Below, one piece after another: positions 11,867-23,535 of a stretch of DNA of 64,000 bases. The position numbers and the translations under genes were made by a program. The stretch comes from Haberlea rhodopensis (taxonomy: Eukaryota; Streptophyta; Magnoliopsida; Lamiales; Gesneriaceae). The stretch covers positions 2,611,206 through 2,675,205 of the forward strand of contig CAJQUN010000007.1 of NCBI GenBank assembly GCA_907163345.1, read 5' to 3'. Under the pieces are notes generated by a model that saw only the letters and a list, made by a program, of their open reading frames with translations, was not told the DNA's origin and searched no databases. Positions within the stretch are counted from its first letter, which is position 1. Every line of letters begins with the position of its first letter.

Positions 11867-12609
11867 TGTGATATCCCCGAAATAATTAATTGCAATTTGG
11901 GCATTAATTATGTTTATGTGATCTTATGGTGATAATTAGATTATGTGTTGGGACTAATTATCTTGGTGAAATGCTTGTCACATGGTAGGTGTGACCCGGT
12001 AGAGCATTTCAGGGTGCATGTTATGCATGTTGGGTGTTTGGGTATTTTAATGGTTTAAATGAAATGGGTTGTGTTTATTTGGTAAAGCATGATTTTAATG
12101 GTGATTTTGGTGCATTGTGGTAAAATGCTTTTAAAATATCATGTTGGGGTATTCTTTACACCATGCTTTTGTTTAGATGAACATTTAAATCCCATAACAT
12201 GGCAAGGGAGCCACTTGCACACACCTTTACATCCCATCACTCATCTCTATCAGCTTTATGTCCCTACAACCCCCTCTATTATCCAAAAGCTTCCATTTTC
12301 GTTTCTGAAACAAGAGAGGAGGAGAAAGCTTTGAAAAAGGGGTCTTTTTGGGAGTTCTTGCTAAAAACTTAAAGCTCAAGTGGTAAGCTTTCATTATGGT
12401 GAAGTCTTGTTGAGTTTTGGTTGAGTTTGTAGCTTGTTTTTGGGGTTAAAAGGGTGGATCTTGGTACAACATGTTGTTTATGTTTGGGAGATGTATTTTA
12501 AGGTTGTTTTGTGGTTATATGTTGAGCATGGTGGTTGTTTTTGGTTGTATATGAGTTTAGGTGTTGTTGGAAGCTCATACTTGAAGGATTCTCGCTGGAA
12601 CAGGGCTGC

Positions 12610-12829
12610 TCGATCGACCGAAATTAGGGTCCGATCGATCGATCGAACAGGGCAGAGCCTGAGCAAGGCGTGAAATGAGCTTACCGATCGATCGAAAATT
12701 TGTTCCGATCGATCGGTGTGATGTCTCGATCGATCGATAAAAAGTTTCGATCGATCGGTGGAGGCAGTGCTTGGATGCCTATTTTTCTTCACTTAGCGAT
12801 CGATCGGGGCTTAGGGACCGATCGATCGC
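12610..12829. repeat. Palindrome array in B 5' LTR
   Basis: About eight copies of CGATCGATCG or close variants, among them CGATCGATCGGTGGAGGCAG near 12751-12770. The matching array of the 3' LTR is at 16097-16312, with point differences such as GATCGATT. Confidence 0.92.
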
Positions 12830-13039
12830 AAGGCTAAAAATGTGGGTTTTGGGATTTTGTTCTAAATGATGATGTTTTTGGTAATGGTTCATTTATTGGC
12901 TTCTAATATGAATGCATGTGATTGTGTAGAACCATCCCAGGTAGCCACACATCAAAGGAGATAAAGTTCCACGATATCTCCACTTTTGGAACTAAGGTAC
13001 GTAGTGAGACGTACGAGCATCGGACGGTAAAACGTATTT

Positions 13040-13200
13040 ATTACGCTTTGATTGGTTATGCATTATGGTTGCATACATGGTCTTAATTATGCATTATGGT
13101 TACATACATGATTGGATATGCATTATGGTTGCATATATGGTTGGTTATGCATTATGGTTGCATACATGGTTGGATATGCATTACGGTTGTATATATATTG
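13040..13200 (+). repeat. 28-29 bp tandem repeat in B 5' LTR
   Basis: About five units of GGATATGCATTATGGTTGCA plus TACATGGTT. The same array is at 16528-16680 in the 3' LTR, and single units occur in element A (about 605-630 and 750-775). The short open frames across it (MVAYMV.. repeats) are by-products of the repeat. Confidence 0.85.
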
Positions 13201-13784
13201 TGAGTCGAGATTATATTGCAGTGATGATAGAATACTTGCCGCTGTTATGTCTTAAGCGATGATAGAATACTTGACGCTGTCATATTTAGCGATGAAGAAT
13301 ATTTGCCGCAAATATGTCGAAGCGAAGGATAATGCCGCTGTCATATTGATGCGAGGGATATTATGCCGCTAATATGTCGAAGCGAGGGGTATTAATACCG
13401 CTGTCATATAAACGCGAGGGGTATTATGCCACTGATATAATAAGACTGGAAATTGGCCATTGATATACACGGAATGGATACATGTCATGACATGCATATT
13501 GGCATTATAATCCTTTGATTATTATTGTGGTACAGGGACAACCAAGGGAGCTTTAAATGTGTTAAATACAGGAAGTGAATTGCATTTACGGTTTATGCAT
13601 TGAATTATGATCATATTATTGTGGATATGATTTATATACATGCTCATGGTTTTGGGGTTGTTCTTGTAGGTACTTTTGGGCGGAAGGGGCTAAGGCGGGT
13701 TGATGAGGTGAGCTAGTGAGGAATGCTCTTGGTAGCAGGCTTGATTCTTTTGTATAGTATCTACTCTATGAGTAGTGTAAAGCT

Positions 13785-14198
13785 ATGATGACTTCATATT
13801 GCCATCTGGGCTATGACTTCGACGTAGGTACATCGCCTGTGCATGTATCGACCTTATTGGCTGAGCCAGATATCTATGAGCATATCAGGAGAGCTCAGAG
13901 GACAGATGATGAGATTCAGAGATGGTCATCATTGGCACTTCAGGGGCAGCCATCAAAGTTCAGAGTGGCTGAGGATGGTTCTTTGAGACTTGGTAACCGA
14001 TGGGTAGTTCCATGTACGCCGGAGTTGCGTAGAGGAATCTTAGAGCGAGTTCATAGTAGCCGATTCAGTATCCACCCAGGAGGGAGGAAAATGTATAAGG
14101 ACTTGTGTGATCAGTTCTGGTGGAAACGGATGAAACGTGATGTGATCTCATTTGTTAAGAGGTGTTTGATCTGCCAGCAGGTTAAGGCAGAGAGGTAG
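13785..14198 (+). pseudogene. Integrase N-terminal part (HHCC zinc finger) of element B pol
   Basis: 137 codons, closely matching the part of C pol from 57009. The HHCC zinc-binding domain of Ty3/gypsy integrase is visible, with the histidines in HSSRFSIH and the cysteines in CLICQQ. The ATG at 13785 is an accident of the LTR-pol deletion junction, not a native start. The frame ends at TAG (14196-14198) where C pol has CAG; after it the same frame continues. The integrase would bind and join element DNA ends in the nucleus, but this copy is dead. Confidence 0.88.
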
Positions 14199-14837
14199 AG
14201 ACCCGGTGGCGAGCTAAGGAGCTTAGAGATACCGGAGTGGAAGTGGGAGTATATATCTATGGACTTTGTGACCCACTTGCCGAGGACTACTTTAGGTTGT
14301 GATGCCATTTGGGTGGTCATTGACAGGCTGACAAATGTAGCTCACTTCATCCCCTACTGTATGACGTACACATACTTGAGGATGGCTCAATTGTATGTCC
14401 GGGACATAGTGAGACTACATGGGATTCCAGTATCTATTGTGTCGGACAAAGACCCGCGGTTCACATCTCATTTCTGGGGAGGTCTTCAGTCAGCATTGGG
14501 TACTGAGGTGAGATTGAGTACCGCATATCATCCCCAGACGGACGGGCAGAATGAGCATACTATACAGACGCTCGAGGACATCCTGCGAGCTTGTGTGTTG
14601 GAGTTTGATGCCTCATGGCAAGATTCCTTGCCCTTGGTAGAGTTTTCATACAACAACAGCTATCAGGCGAGTATTCAGATGGCACCGTTTGAGGCTTTGT
14701 ATGGTAGGCATTGTAGGCCGCCATTGTACTGGGATGACTTGACCAGTAAAGCAGTAGGAGGACCCGAACTGATTCGGGAGATGGAGGATAAGGTAAAGGT
14801 TATCCGTCGGAAAATGAAGGCAGCCTAGGACAGGTAG
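14199..14837 (+). pseudogene. Integrase catalytic core of element B pol
   Basis: Same frame as the preceding segment (ATG at 14259). The core is recognisable: first Asp in VVIDRLT, second Asp in VSDKDPRF, and Glu in QTDGQNEHT, where C has QTDGQTERT. The frame is stopped by TAG at 14826-14828 and again at 14835-14837. C pol has glutamine codons at both places, so these are point nonsense changes without a frameshift. Confidence 0.88.
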
Positions 14838-15305
14838 GCAGCCTATGCGAACAAACGGCGGAGACCGTTGGAGTTTCAATTAGGAGACAGGGTCTTTTTG
14901 AAGATCTCACCCTTCAGGGGTGTTGTTCGGTTTGGTATGCGTGGTAAATTATCCCCAAGGTATGTGGGACCGTATGAGATTTTACAGCGCATCGGTACCT
15001 TGGCTTACCGTTTGGCGTTGCCACCGTCGTTCTCTGGTATTCACGACGTGTTTCATGTATCTATGCTGCGGAAGTATGAGCCGGATCCGTCGCATGTATT
15101 GCAGCCTTCTGAGGTTCAGTTAGATTCTGATATTTCCTATGAGGAACGGCCAGTCAGGATTCTGGATAGGGCTGATCGCAGGCTTCGGAACAAAGTGATA
15201 CCAATGGTAAAGGTACAGTGGGATCGCAGGGGTGTCGAGGAGGCCACGTGGGAGACGGAGCAGCATATGGTGCAGCACTACCCGGAACTATTCTCTGGTA
15301 TGTGA
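14838..15305 (+). pseudogene. Integrase C-terminus with chromodomain, element B pol
   Basis: Same frame again. It has the GDRVFLKISPFRG block and the LSPRYVGPYEILQRIG block of the Ty3/gypsy integrase C-terminal domain. A terminal chromodomain-like segment (IPMVKVQWDRRGVEEATWET) follows, typical of plant chromoviruses of the Tekay/Del group. Such domains are thought to steer integration to particular chromatin. It ends in PELFSGM, TGA. Confidence 0.88.
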
Positions 15306-15361
15306 TTTATGTTTAGTTTCGATTTGGGTAAGTGCATGCGATTTCGAGGGCGAAAACTTAT

Positions 15362-15375
15362 AAGTAGGGGAGTAT
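15362..15375 (+). other. Polypurine tract, element B
   Basis: AAGTAGGGGAGTAT directly before the 3' LTR; nearly identical to the C tract AAGTAGGGGAGTAA (58583-58595). Confidence 0.85.
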
Positions 15376-17432
15376 TGTGATATCCCTGAAATAATTAATT
15401 ACAATTTGGGCATTAATTATGTTTATGTGATCTTATGGTGATAATTAGATTATGTGTTGGGACTAATTATCTTGGTGAAATGCTTGTCACATGGTAGGCG
15501 TGACCCGGTAGAGCATTTCAGGGTACATGTTATGCATGTTGGGTGTTTGGGTATTTTAATGGTTTAAATGAAATGGGTTGTGTTTATTTGGTAAAGCATG
15601 ATTTTAATGGTGATTTTGGTGCATTGTGGTAAAATGCTTTTAAAATATCATGTTGGGGTATTCTTTACACCATGCTTTTGTTTAGATGAACATTTAAATC
15701 CCATACCATGGCAAGGGAGCCACTTGCACACACCTTTACATCCCATCACTCCTCTCTATCAGCTTTATGTCCCTACAACCCCTTCCATTATCCAAAAGCT
15801 TCCATTTTCGTTTCTGAAACAAGAGAGGAGGAGAAAGCTTTGAAAAGGGGGTCTTTTTGGGAGTTCTTGCTAAAACTTAAAGCTCAAGTGGTAAGCTTTC
15901 ATTATGGTGAAGTCTTGTTGAGTTTTGGTTGAGTTTGTAGCTTGTTTTTGGGGTAACATGTTGTTTATGTTTGGGGGATGTATTTTAAGGTTGTTTTGTG
16001 GTTATATGTTGAGCATGGTGGTTGTTTTTGGTTGTATATGAGTTTAGGTGTTGTTGGAAGCTCATACTTGAAGGATTCTCGCTGGAACAGGGCTGCTCGA
16101 TCGATCGAAATTAGGGTCCGATCGATCGAGCAGGGCAGAGCCTGAGCAAGGCGTGAAATGAGCTTACCGATCGATCGAAAATTTGTTCCGATCGATCGGT
16201 GTGATGTCTCGATCGATCGATAAAAAGTTTCGATCGATCGGTGGAGGCAGTGCTTGGATGCCTATTTTTCTTCACTTAGCGATCGATTGGGGCTTAGGGA
16301 CCGATCGATCGCAAGGCTAAAAATGTGGGTTTTGGGATTTTGTTCTAAATGATGATGTTTTTGGTAATGGTTCATTTATTGGCTTCTAATATGGATGCAT
16401 GTGATTGTGTAGAACCATCCCAGGTAGCCACACATCAAAAGAGATAAAGTTCCATGATATCTCCACTTTTGGAACTAAGGTACGTAGTGAGACGTACGAG
16501 CATCGGAAGGTAAAACGTATTTATTACGCTTTGATTGGTTATGCATTATGGTTGCATACATGGTCTTAATTATGCATTATGGTTGCATACATGATTGGAT
16601 ATGCATTATGGTTGCATATATGGTTGGTTATGCATTATGGTTGCATACATGGTTGGATATGCATTACGGTTGCATATATATTGTGAGTCGAGATTATATT
16701 GCAGTGATGATAGAATACTTGCCGTTGTTATGTCGAAGCGATGATAGAATACTTGCCGCTGTCATATTTAGTGATGAAGAATATTTGCCGCAAATATGTC
16801 GAAGCGAAGGATAATGCCGCTGTCATATTGATGCGAGGGATATTATGCCACTAATATGTCGAAGCGAGGGGTATTAATACCGCTGTCATATAAACGCGAG
16901 GGGTATTATACCACTGATATAATAAGACTGGAAATTGGCCATCGATATACACGGAATGGATACATGTCATGACATGCATATTGGCATTATAATCCTTTGA
17001 TTATTATTGTGGTACAGGGACAACCAAGGGAGCTTTTAAATGTGTTAAATACAGGAAGTGATTTGCATTTACCGTTTATGCATTGAATTATGATCATATT
17101 ATTGTGGATATGATTTATATACATGCTCATGGTTTTGGGGTTGTTCCTGTAGGTACTTTTGGGCGGAAGGGGTTAAGGCGGGTTGATGAGGTGAGCTAGT
17201 GAGGAGTGCTCTTGGTAGCAGGCTTGATTCTTTTGTATAGTATCTACTCTAGGAGTAGTAAAGCTATAGGATTAGCATTCATTGGTTGGGAATGTAACTA
17301 ATCCCTTTTGAACTTTATTTTGGCACTATAATTTAATAGCTCAGGGCATCAACACAACCGTTATACTCTGTTTAAGCATGGAAATTTTTATTTACGCCTT
17401 TAATCCGCACTTAAGGAACTAGGGTCCTTACA
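15376..17432 (+). mobile_element. Family B 3' LTR (2057 bp)
   Basis: Starts TGTGATATCCCT, ends GGGTCCTTACA. It contains the palindrome array (16097-16312), the GAACCATCCCAGGTA block (16411), GGTACGTAGTGAGACGTACG (16480-16499), the 28-29 bp repeats, AGCGA/CCGCT units (16735-16910) and a GGGACAACC block. The two solo copies (1678-3724, 35632-37530) are more diverged from it than the B LTRs are from each other. Confidence 0.93.
16097..16312. repeat. Palindrome array in B 3' LTR
   Basis: Same array as at 12610-12829, about eight CGATCGATCG-type copies; one extended GATCGATCGATCG copy of the 5' LTR is shorter here. Confidence 0.9.
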
Positions 17433-17950
17433 AAATTGATCCAAGAAATCCCAGAAAACTCGATTCATTAAGTCCATAAAGTCTGCAGGAGGATTAGTAA
17501 GACCAAATGGCATGATAAAAAATTCATAACGACCATACCTAGTATGAAAAGCAGTTTTAGATACATCTTCCTATCGAACACGTACATGATGATAACTAGA
17601 ACGAAGATCAATTTTTTAGTAGATGGAAATGCCTTGAAGTTGATCAAATAAATCATCGATACGAGGCAATGGATACTTATATTTCACAGTTGCCTGATTC
17701 AGTTGCCTATAATTAATGCACATTCGCATGGTACAGTTTTTCTTTCGAACAAACAGAACTGGAGCTCCCCAAGGCGATACACTCTGTCGAATATATCCCT
17801 TATCGAGAATATCCTATAATTGTTCTTTCAATTCTTTCAGTTCCAATAGCGCCATACGATAAGGAGCTTTGAAAATAGGTGCAGTTCATGGAAAAAAGAT
17901 CAATACTGAATTCAACTTTTCGATGAGGCGGAAAACCAAGAATCTCATCG
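17433..17950 (-). pseudogene. Reverse transcriptase of element E, N-terminal and palm part
   Basis: Reading the minus strand gives blocks of a Ty3/gypsy RT: SVSPWGAPVLFVRKK, INYRQLNQATVKYKYPLPRI, KTAFHTRYGRYEFF and MPFGLTNPPADFMDL, ending in LDQF at the B insertion. Its catalytic continuation is at 11801-11866. Several in-frame stops (for example around 17615) show it is a relic. It belongs to the E gag-PR-RT unit that runs leftward from 19473. Confidence 0.87.
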
Positions 17951-17972
17951 GGAAAGACGTCAAGAAATTCTT

Positions 17973-18308
17973 TTACCACAGGAATATCAGATAACGATGG
18001 CTCATTTTTCTATACTTCAACAACATAGATAAGAAAATCTTCATTCTCGCTACATAAAATCGGGACATTTCAAGAGAAGATACCAAAGAAAAGGTTTGGG
18101 AACCCTTGCCATAGAAATTCCACTTGGGTCCATCAACTGGTCGGAATCGAACTACCCCATGACAACAATCAACAGTAGCTCGATTGGTAGAGAGAACATC
18201 CATGCCAACAATGCTATCAAAGTCGTGCATACGGAGGACAATCAAATTTAATAGTAGAACGTTATCCTTATAAATTAACAAACAATTATGCACAACCTGC
18301 TCAGACAA
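17973..18308 (-). pseudogene. Protease-region fragment of element E
   Basis: 111 codons. It carries the segment LIVLRMHDFDSIVGMDVLST followed by VRF and WNFYGKGS, closely matching the region after the DTGASHSF motif in C (LIVLGMTDFDCIVGIDVL at about 55360-55420). This places it at the protease to RT linker of a chromovirus polyprotein. The catalytic D(S/T)G motif should lie just right of 18308, but I could not read it with confidence there. Confidence 0.75.
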
Positions 18309-18619
18309 GATAATTCTCCCTGCTGGCGTGGCTATCGATAAAACATCATCTAATGAAGTAAAGATAATATCATGCGATGCAACAATGAGTGTGATGCTCC
18401 TGTATCAAATAACACACGTGCAGGATAATCACATGACATGCAAATACCTGCAATAATACCACCAGGAGCCTCTTCGCCTGATCCTCAGTCATGGCGTACA
18501 CTCTGGCCTGAGGAGGACCCAAAACACTCTGACCTCAAGATGCTCGGTATTGTGGAACATTTGACTGCTGAAATAATGGCGTAGGAGTAATAGGAGCAAC
18601 ATATGCAGTAGGTCTAGCA

Positions 18620-18780
18620 ATACTATGACCACCAGTAAATCATGGCTGAGGGTGCAAAGGAATCATACTTCGATTTGGGCAATCCCGTGCAAAATGACCC
18701 GCTTGTCCACAAAGGAAACATGTACTAAAAGTCACACGATATTGTTCTGCTGGATGCTTTCCACCTCAACCACTATGATA
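18620..18780 (-). pseudogene. Gag zinc knuckle of element E
   Basis: The minus strand at 18678-18720 encodes CFLCGQAGHFARDC, a complete CCHC zinc knuckle of the nucleocapsid type that binds element RNA. The frame around it is broken, so it is part of a degraded gag. Confidence 0.85.
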
Positions 18781-18859
18781 AGGACCACAATAATTTCTCT
18801 ATCATGAACCAGAAGATCCACAGGAGGAAGAAGCGGAAGAGCTTGTTTTCTTGAATAAT

Positions 18860-19135
18860 TTACCCATAGGCCGCATAGTAAGTTGTTGAGTAGATATTGG
18901 AGGCAGAGGAAGAAACTACCCGTCTAAGTCTCGATTCTACCATCTTTGCTCGCTCTATTGCATCAGTATAAGTAGCAGGGGAGCCAACAGTCACCAAAGT
19001 AAACAAGGTAGGATTCAACCCGTTGACAAACCTGTTAAATTTTGCCTTTGGATTTGCCGCCACATGTGATGCATATTTCAGCAGGATTGAGAATTTTGAG
19101 TCATATTCCTCAACAGTCATATTTCCCTGTATCAA
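18860..19135 (-). pseudogene. Gag fragment of element E, central part
   Basis: 91 codons. MTVEEYDSKFSILLKYASHV and FVNGLNPTLF match the gag (retrotrans_gag) region of C, which reads MPVSDYALHYCSLLRYVPHI and MKGLRPELY at 54480-54600. It is separated from the upstream part at 19213-19473 by frame breaks. Confidence 0.82.
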
Positions 19136-19212
19136 ATAATTAATTCATTCTCCTGAGTAGTATAGTAGGATGGAGGTGGATACTGTTCTAGAAACTGGGC
19201 CTTGGTGACATC

Positions 19213-19473
19213 CTAAGTGATTTCAAGACCAGCTTTGACTAAACCAATCTCAGGGGCTTCCCACCAATATTGTGCACTATCCTTCAATTGATATAGGGTA
19301 CGTGGCAATTTACAAGATTCTTGATATTCTATCAGTCTTAATAGATGTTCAATCTCCTTCAACCAGGATTCATCTCTCTCAGAACCCTCTGTACCACATA
19401 ATTTAGGTGGATGTAGATTATGAAGCTGAGACATTACAAGATCTATGGACATCTCTTCAAACTGATTAGTCAC
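19213..19473 (-). pseudogene. Gag fragment of element E, N-terminal part
   Basis: 86 codons. HPPKLCGTEG..WLKEIEHLL and LKDSAQYWWE correspond to the C gag PPMFEGTE..WLERIEQIF and LSKKALMWWK, a conserved plant Ty3/gypsy gag signature. Start ATG at 19473 follows the decayed PBS and leader (19480-19734). Confidence 0.82.
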
Positions 19474-19479
19474 ACAGCT

Positions 19480-19734
19480 TCAGCTTTAATATCAGGTGCC
19501 TTGCCCTTTCCCCCGGTCTCTTGCTTTTCTAAACGTCTACAAAAGTCAAGTGTCAACAACATAATCCAAATCAATATACAAACAACATAGAAAATCATTT
19601 TCAAATTAACTCAGTCAAATCGAACAAGAGCAAGGAAATTCAAATAAGCCAAACACATGCGCACATATTTATTTGTGTTTATCCCTGTGTACACAAGACT
19701 CGAGAGCATTCCCCGTTATGCTCTAATAACATAC
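19480..19734 (-). other. Element E leader with decayed primer binding site
   Basis: On the minus strand, next to the LTR end at 19735, TGTTATTAGAGC aligns with the PBS TGGTATCAGAGC with two mismatches. The remaining 230 bases are untranslated leader with no other recognised signal. Confidence 0.7.
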
Positions 19735-19878
19735 TGTGATGGCACAATCCTAATCATGTGATTAATGATCACATAATGATAATTATAATGTAAAAGACAG
19801 AAGATTTGTTTATCATTTATTTACATGTGGCCCTAAAAATTCCGGCATGACTACAACCAATATCAATAGACGTATACT

Positions 19879-19880
<2 letters not shown>

Positions 19881-19931
<51 letters not shown>
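19881..19931. repeat. (AT)n microsatellite in E LTR
   Basis: About 25 uninterrupted AT dinucleotides; absent at the matching place of the F LTRs. Confidence 0.97.
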
Positions 19932-19933
<2 letters not shown>

Positions 19934-20170
19934 ATCAGTTCATATCCATCAACACAAACCAGGATATACAAATCAAACTAGTAAACGCATATCCATACTG
20001 GGCTAAAATAAACTAAATATACCTAAACTCATCACAACCAGATACACACCCCTGGTACATGGACTACTGGGATAAAAAGGAATAAGACCTCAAGTGTGGC
20101 ACCCATTGGATGTACCCTCTCTGGGGTCCTGGCCACCTGTAATACCTGTCATTGTCAACATACAAAGGCA

Positions 20171-20195
20171 GCAACAGCTCCCCTTGGGGGTGAGC
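20171..20195 (-). other. Conserved GC-rich hairpin near LTR end, element E
   Basis: The complement reads GCTCACCCCCAAGGGGAGCT, the same module as in A, F and G. Confidence 0.65.
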
Positions 20196-22049
20196 AAAAT
20201 TCCAATATGGAACGATCCAAAGAAATACAACATGTATCTATAAAATTATATATGAAATGAAATGCAATGCATGTCATATCCTGTAGGTATCATACACCCA
20301 TCTACTGGGTATCTCAGAGCCAATAAATGAAAGTTCAAATATCTTAATAGCTAGAGCCTGTCAAGTAAAGGGATATTAATCGGAGAATCAGTGAAATTCA
20401 CCATATCCCAATCTGTCAAGCAAAAAGATATCAATATTGAGCATCGGTGAAACTCACCACATCTCGATCCTGACATCACGTCATACAGGTAATGTCAACA
20501 AGATGCCACCCATCACAATCTCAACGAATAAGGAATAATACAGAGGATGACGACGGCAATACGCCACCAATCCCCATATCAACAAATCATAGCAATCAAA
20601 GGGACACGAATCCCTATGTCTTTCAGGACACTTAATGCTAGTCATAGAACTGTGTATAACCTTATGATTAATCAAATCCAAAAGAACAGGGTATCAAAAT
20701 CGTAGCTCAATGTGTATGCTATGCATCAATGTACGTATAAAAATGATGTGTATTAACAAAATATTAATTTTCATAAATCGATATGCCAATTATGCATGCT
20801 ATGAACGCCACATAATTTAAATAAAATCAAGTAGCCACGTAATCTCAAGTAAGTCACATTGTTCATCGAAGCATATATCAAATGACACAGATACCTGTCA
20901 TGTTACCTGATCACAACATATCTTTATTGTCGGATATATTTGGGTCAACTTGAGCCTGTAGGCTCGATGTATTCACTGTGTACAAAAATAAATTCACAAT
21001 TCAGGAAATTAGTCATCAAAAATTGGTTGTCAATTTAGTGACAACTTAACCAATTTAGAGTATTAAATTGATGTGATATTACATCATAATTTATTTGCTA
21101 AATTATTTTTCGCCAATTCAAATTATTTGTCATCAACTATGGTCCAATTAACTGGTAAATAGCAACACAAACTCGGAAAAATCGAGCATCAAATTTTACC
21201 CAATTCTTGCACAGTATCACGCACGCCTTTCTTCAAATTCCACCGAGCTCCAGCGGAGGTAGAAGGGGTGACCGGTTTCAAAGTGATGGTCTAGGTGAGG
21301 GGAAGAGATTCAGTGTATGGCTTCATCCAATTTGTGGTAGAGTCAAAGAAATCAAACCAAAACATGAAGAACCATGGGTTACACGATTCGTTCGTTTCAG
21401 GGTTAAACTGAACAGCTTTTCTGATGCTAAATGTGATGCCTAAAACTTAATGTAATAATTAAGAGGTAATTATGAATTAGTGTCATTTTGTATTTGGACT
21501 CAGTTTTGAAGTAAATCGAATGAGGCTAATTATTATGTTTAAATCATAATTGTTGAATTGAATAATGGTCAAGATGAATTATTTAAAACATTGGAGAAAA
21601 TAATTATGAGTTTGAACTTGTGAAGTAATTATTGGGATTGGACAATAAATAAGAATGGGGTGAAATTATTATGAAATTGTGTAAATAAATTGTGAGTTGA
21701 TGCAATGATCTAATATGGCTTAAGTTGGAGGTTAGATATGCATGAAGGTGTGATGAGGTGGTTAAATGTGGCTTGAATCGCTTAAATAAGCAACTAGCAA
21801 CCATTCCCACCCAAAAACACACACAGACACCACTTTCACCTAAAAATCTCTACAAAATCCTCCAAACCCTTTCATCTTCATTTCTTCCAATATAATCCTT
21901 TGAAAAGCTTGGATTTGGCTAATGGTGATTATATTTTGGGTTATTGACCTCAACCGATAACGACTTTATTCGTAAATCACTACGTAATAAAATATGTTAA
22001 TTTTAAGAACGTGATGTACAATATTCTGCTCGATTGGGTGAATGCTGGT

Positions 22050-22059
22050 ACATATATAC

Positions 22060-22147
<88 letters not shown>
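22050..22147. repeat. (TA)n microsatellite with TATACA interruptions
   Basis: Long TA runs separated by single C substitutions about every 10-25 bases, giving TATACATATA blocks. It lies in K. Confidence 0.95.
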
Positions 22148-22149
<2 letters not shown>

Positions 22150-22212
22150 CATGGGAACTTAATTTTAGATAAATAAAACAATTAGAAATTAATTAGGGTT
22201 AACAAAATTATT

Positions 22213-22326
22213 CAAATTTTTTTTATAGGGAGGGGCTAAATATTTTTTCGCACACTGCGTTATTTGAACTCAAGTCTCTCCAAAATAGAGGTGATCTCTT
22301 ATCAGCTGGGTTAGACTCAGACACTC
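22213..22326 (-). mobile_element. SINE-like retroposon with 14-bp target-site duplication
   Basis: About 114 bp flanked by TTAACAAAATTATT on both sides (22199-22212 and 22327-22340). The minus strand starts at GAGTGTCTGAGTC. It has an A-box-like CCCAGCTGATAAGAG and, about 35 nt on, a B-box-like GAGTTCAAATA, and it ends in an A-run. This is the layout of a tRNA-derived SINE made by pol III and moved by LINE machinery. Family not assigned. Confidence 0.75.
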
Positions 22327-23535
22327 TTAACAAAATTATTGATTGATCATATATGGTATTCATGCAAAAACATTCTTTCAAGAAACGGAAAAAAAATGGA
22401 TTATAAGTTATAACAAGCTAGACCGCACGAAATCATAATTTTGAAATAAATTGTATTTCAAATATTTTATCTAAAAAAAAACAAAGAATAAAAATTAATA
22501 TTTTAAAAAAAGCATATAAAATTTGGTTATTTTATACTTGATGATGCATTAGATTAGACTAGTTTCTTCATAAATATTTAGGGTAGTTTTATTCCTATTC
22601 ACATTAGATGTTTATTATCATTGTTTTTATTGTCCTGAAAGTAAGCCATACAATAATCGAGAACTCAATTCGTGGTTGGGCATTGTTTAATTTTGATATG
22701 ATGGTACACTATAAGCTCTAAAATGGTAAATATAACACAATGATTAGAGGATAGCGTCCTTAAATGCAAAATCGTAGTAAGGAAATTATTGATGTGTCGA
22801 ATTTAAGCAAAATCACGTAGTGCAAATACCAACCAAAATAATTAGTTAGATCTTGGGCTTTATTTCTTAACTTCCATTCATGACATAACTATTATTCATT
22901 CTCAAAATAATGCATCTTTCTTTCTATTTTGGAATGATTTAAATGATAATATACTAATGTCATTTCAAATCCACTTTGTAAATAATTAGTTTTCAAATTC
23001 TTTTTTTCCAAATCAATTCTTTTAATCGAAATACAAGCTCGGGGGTATTTCATTGAACAAAGCTTGGCCACTTCATCCAAGTTGGACCCAACAAAAAGGC
23101 GAGAATCGATTATTGTATTTTGGTATAAACCAAAATCAAGTTATATTTAGTAATATCATTTTATATTTTTGAGAAATATCTTCAGAAAATTTGTTTTCAA
23201 GGAATTAACTGGGGAGTATGATAAATATTTAATCATATTTTTGAAATAAGATAGTTTCGGTTGCATATTTCATTTTTGTCATGTGAGAACGAGTTGTATT
23301 ATTTAATTTTTTAATCATAAATGGTCATTTTTGGAATTTGGAATTTATAGTATTTGGATTTAATAAAAAAAAAAATTTTTGTAGTATTTGGATCAAAATG
23401 TAGTAAAATAATAAAATTATCTTTAGAAATGATAATCACTAGTCATATCTGAATTGGCAACAACTTTCCTTTCCTACCATTTTATTTATACCTTGTTCAT
23501 AGGGAGTGAGAGGTCACTTCTTGTTGAGCTACTGA

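Larger units (their letters stand above)
11867..13786 (+). mobile_element. Family B 5' LTR, lacking its 3' end
   Basis: Starts TGTGATATCCCC and is nearly identical to 15376-17268 of the 3' LTR. It breaks off after TAAAGCTAT, where pol sequence begins. Confidence 0.92.
11867..17432 (+). mobile_element. Family B element: Tekay/Del-like chromovirus with large internal deletion
   Basis: Flanked by AAATT on both sides (11862-11866 and 17433-17437), a 5-bp TSD. The 5' LTR joins directly to the integrase region at about 13786. The last ~165 bp of the LTR, the PBS, gag, protease, RT and RNase H are missing, about 3.3 kb by comparison with element C. What remains is integrase with a C-terminal chromodomain, a PPT (15362-15375) and the 3' LTR. 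The two LTRs are very alike, so the insertion is fairly recent. It could not move itself but keeps LTR signals. Confidence 0.92.
19735..21431 (-). mobile_element. Element E 5' LTR, first part
   Basis: On the minus strand it ends ATTAGGATTGTGCCATCACA, like the F LTR end ATTAGGATTGGGCCCTCACA, and the order of blocks follows the F LTR with many differences. It is cut at 21431 by element G, whose 5-bp TSD CTAAA occupies 21427-21431. It continues at 33731-34263. An (AT)n run (19881-19931) and the conserved hairpin (20171-20195) lie inside. Confidence 0.88.

Noticed and set aside
13065..13262. MVAYMV..HYGC repeat protein
   Set aside because: Product of the 28-29 bp tandem repeat in the B LTR; the same in 16548-16814.
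22050..22147. TA-rich run as replication origin or centromeric satellite
   Set aside because: A simple TA microsatellite; no other supporting signal.
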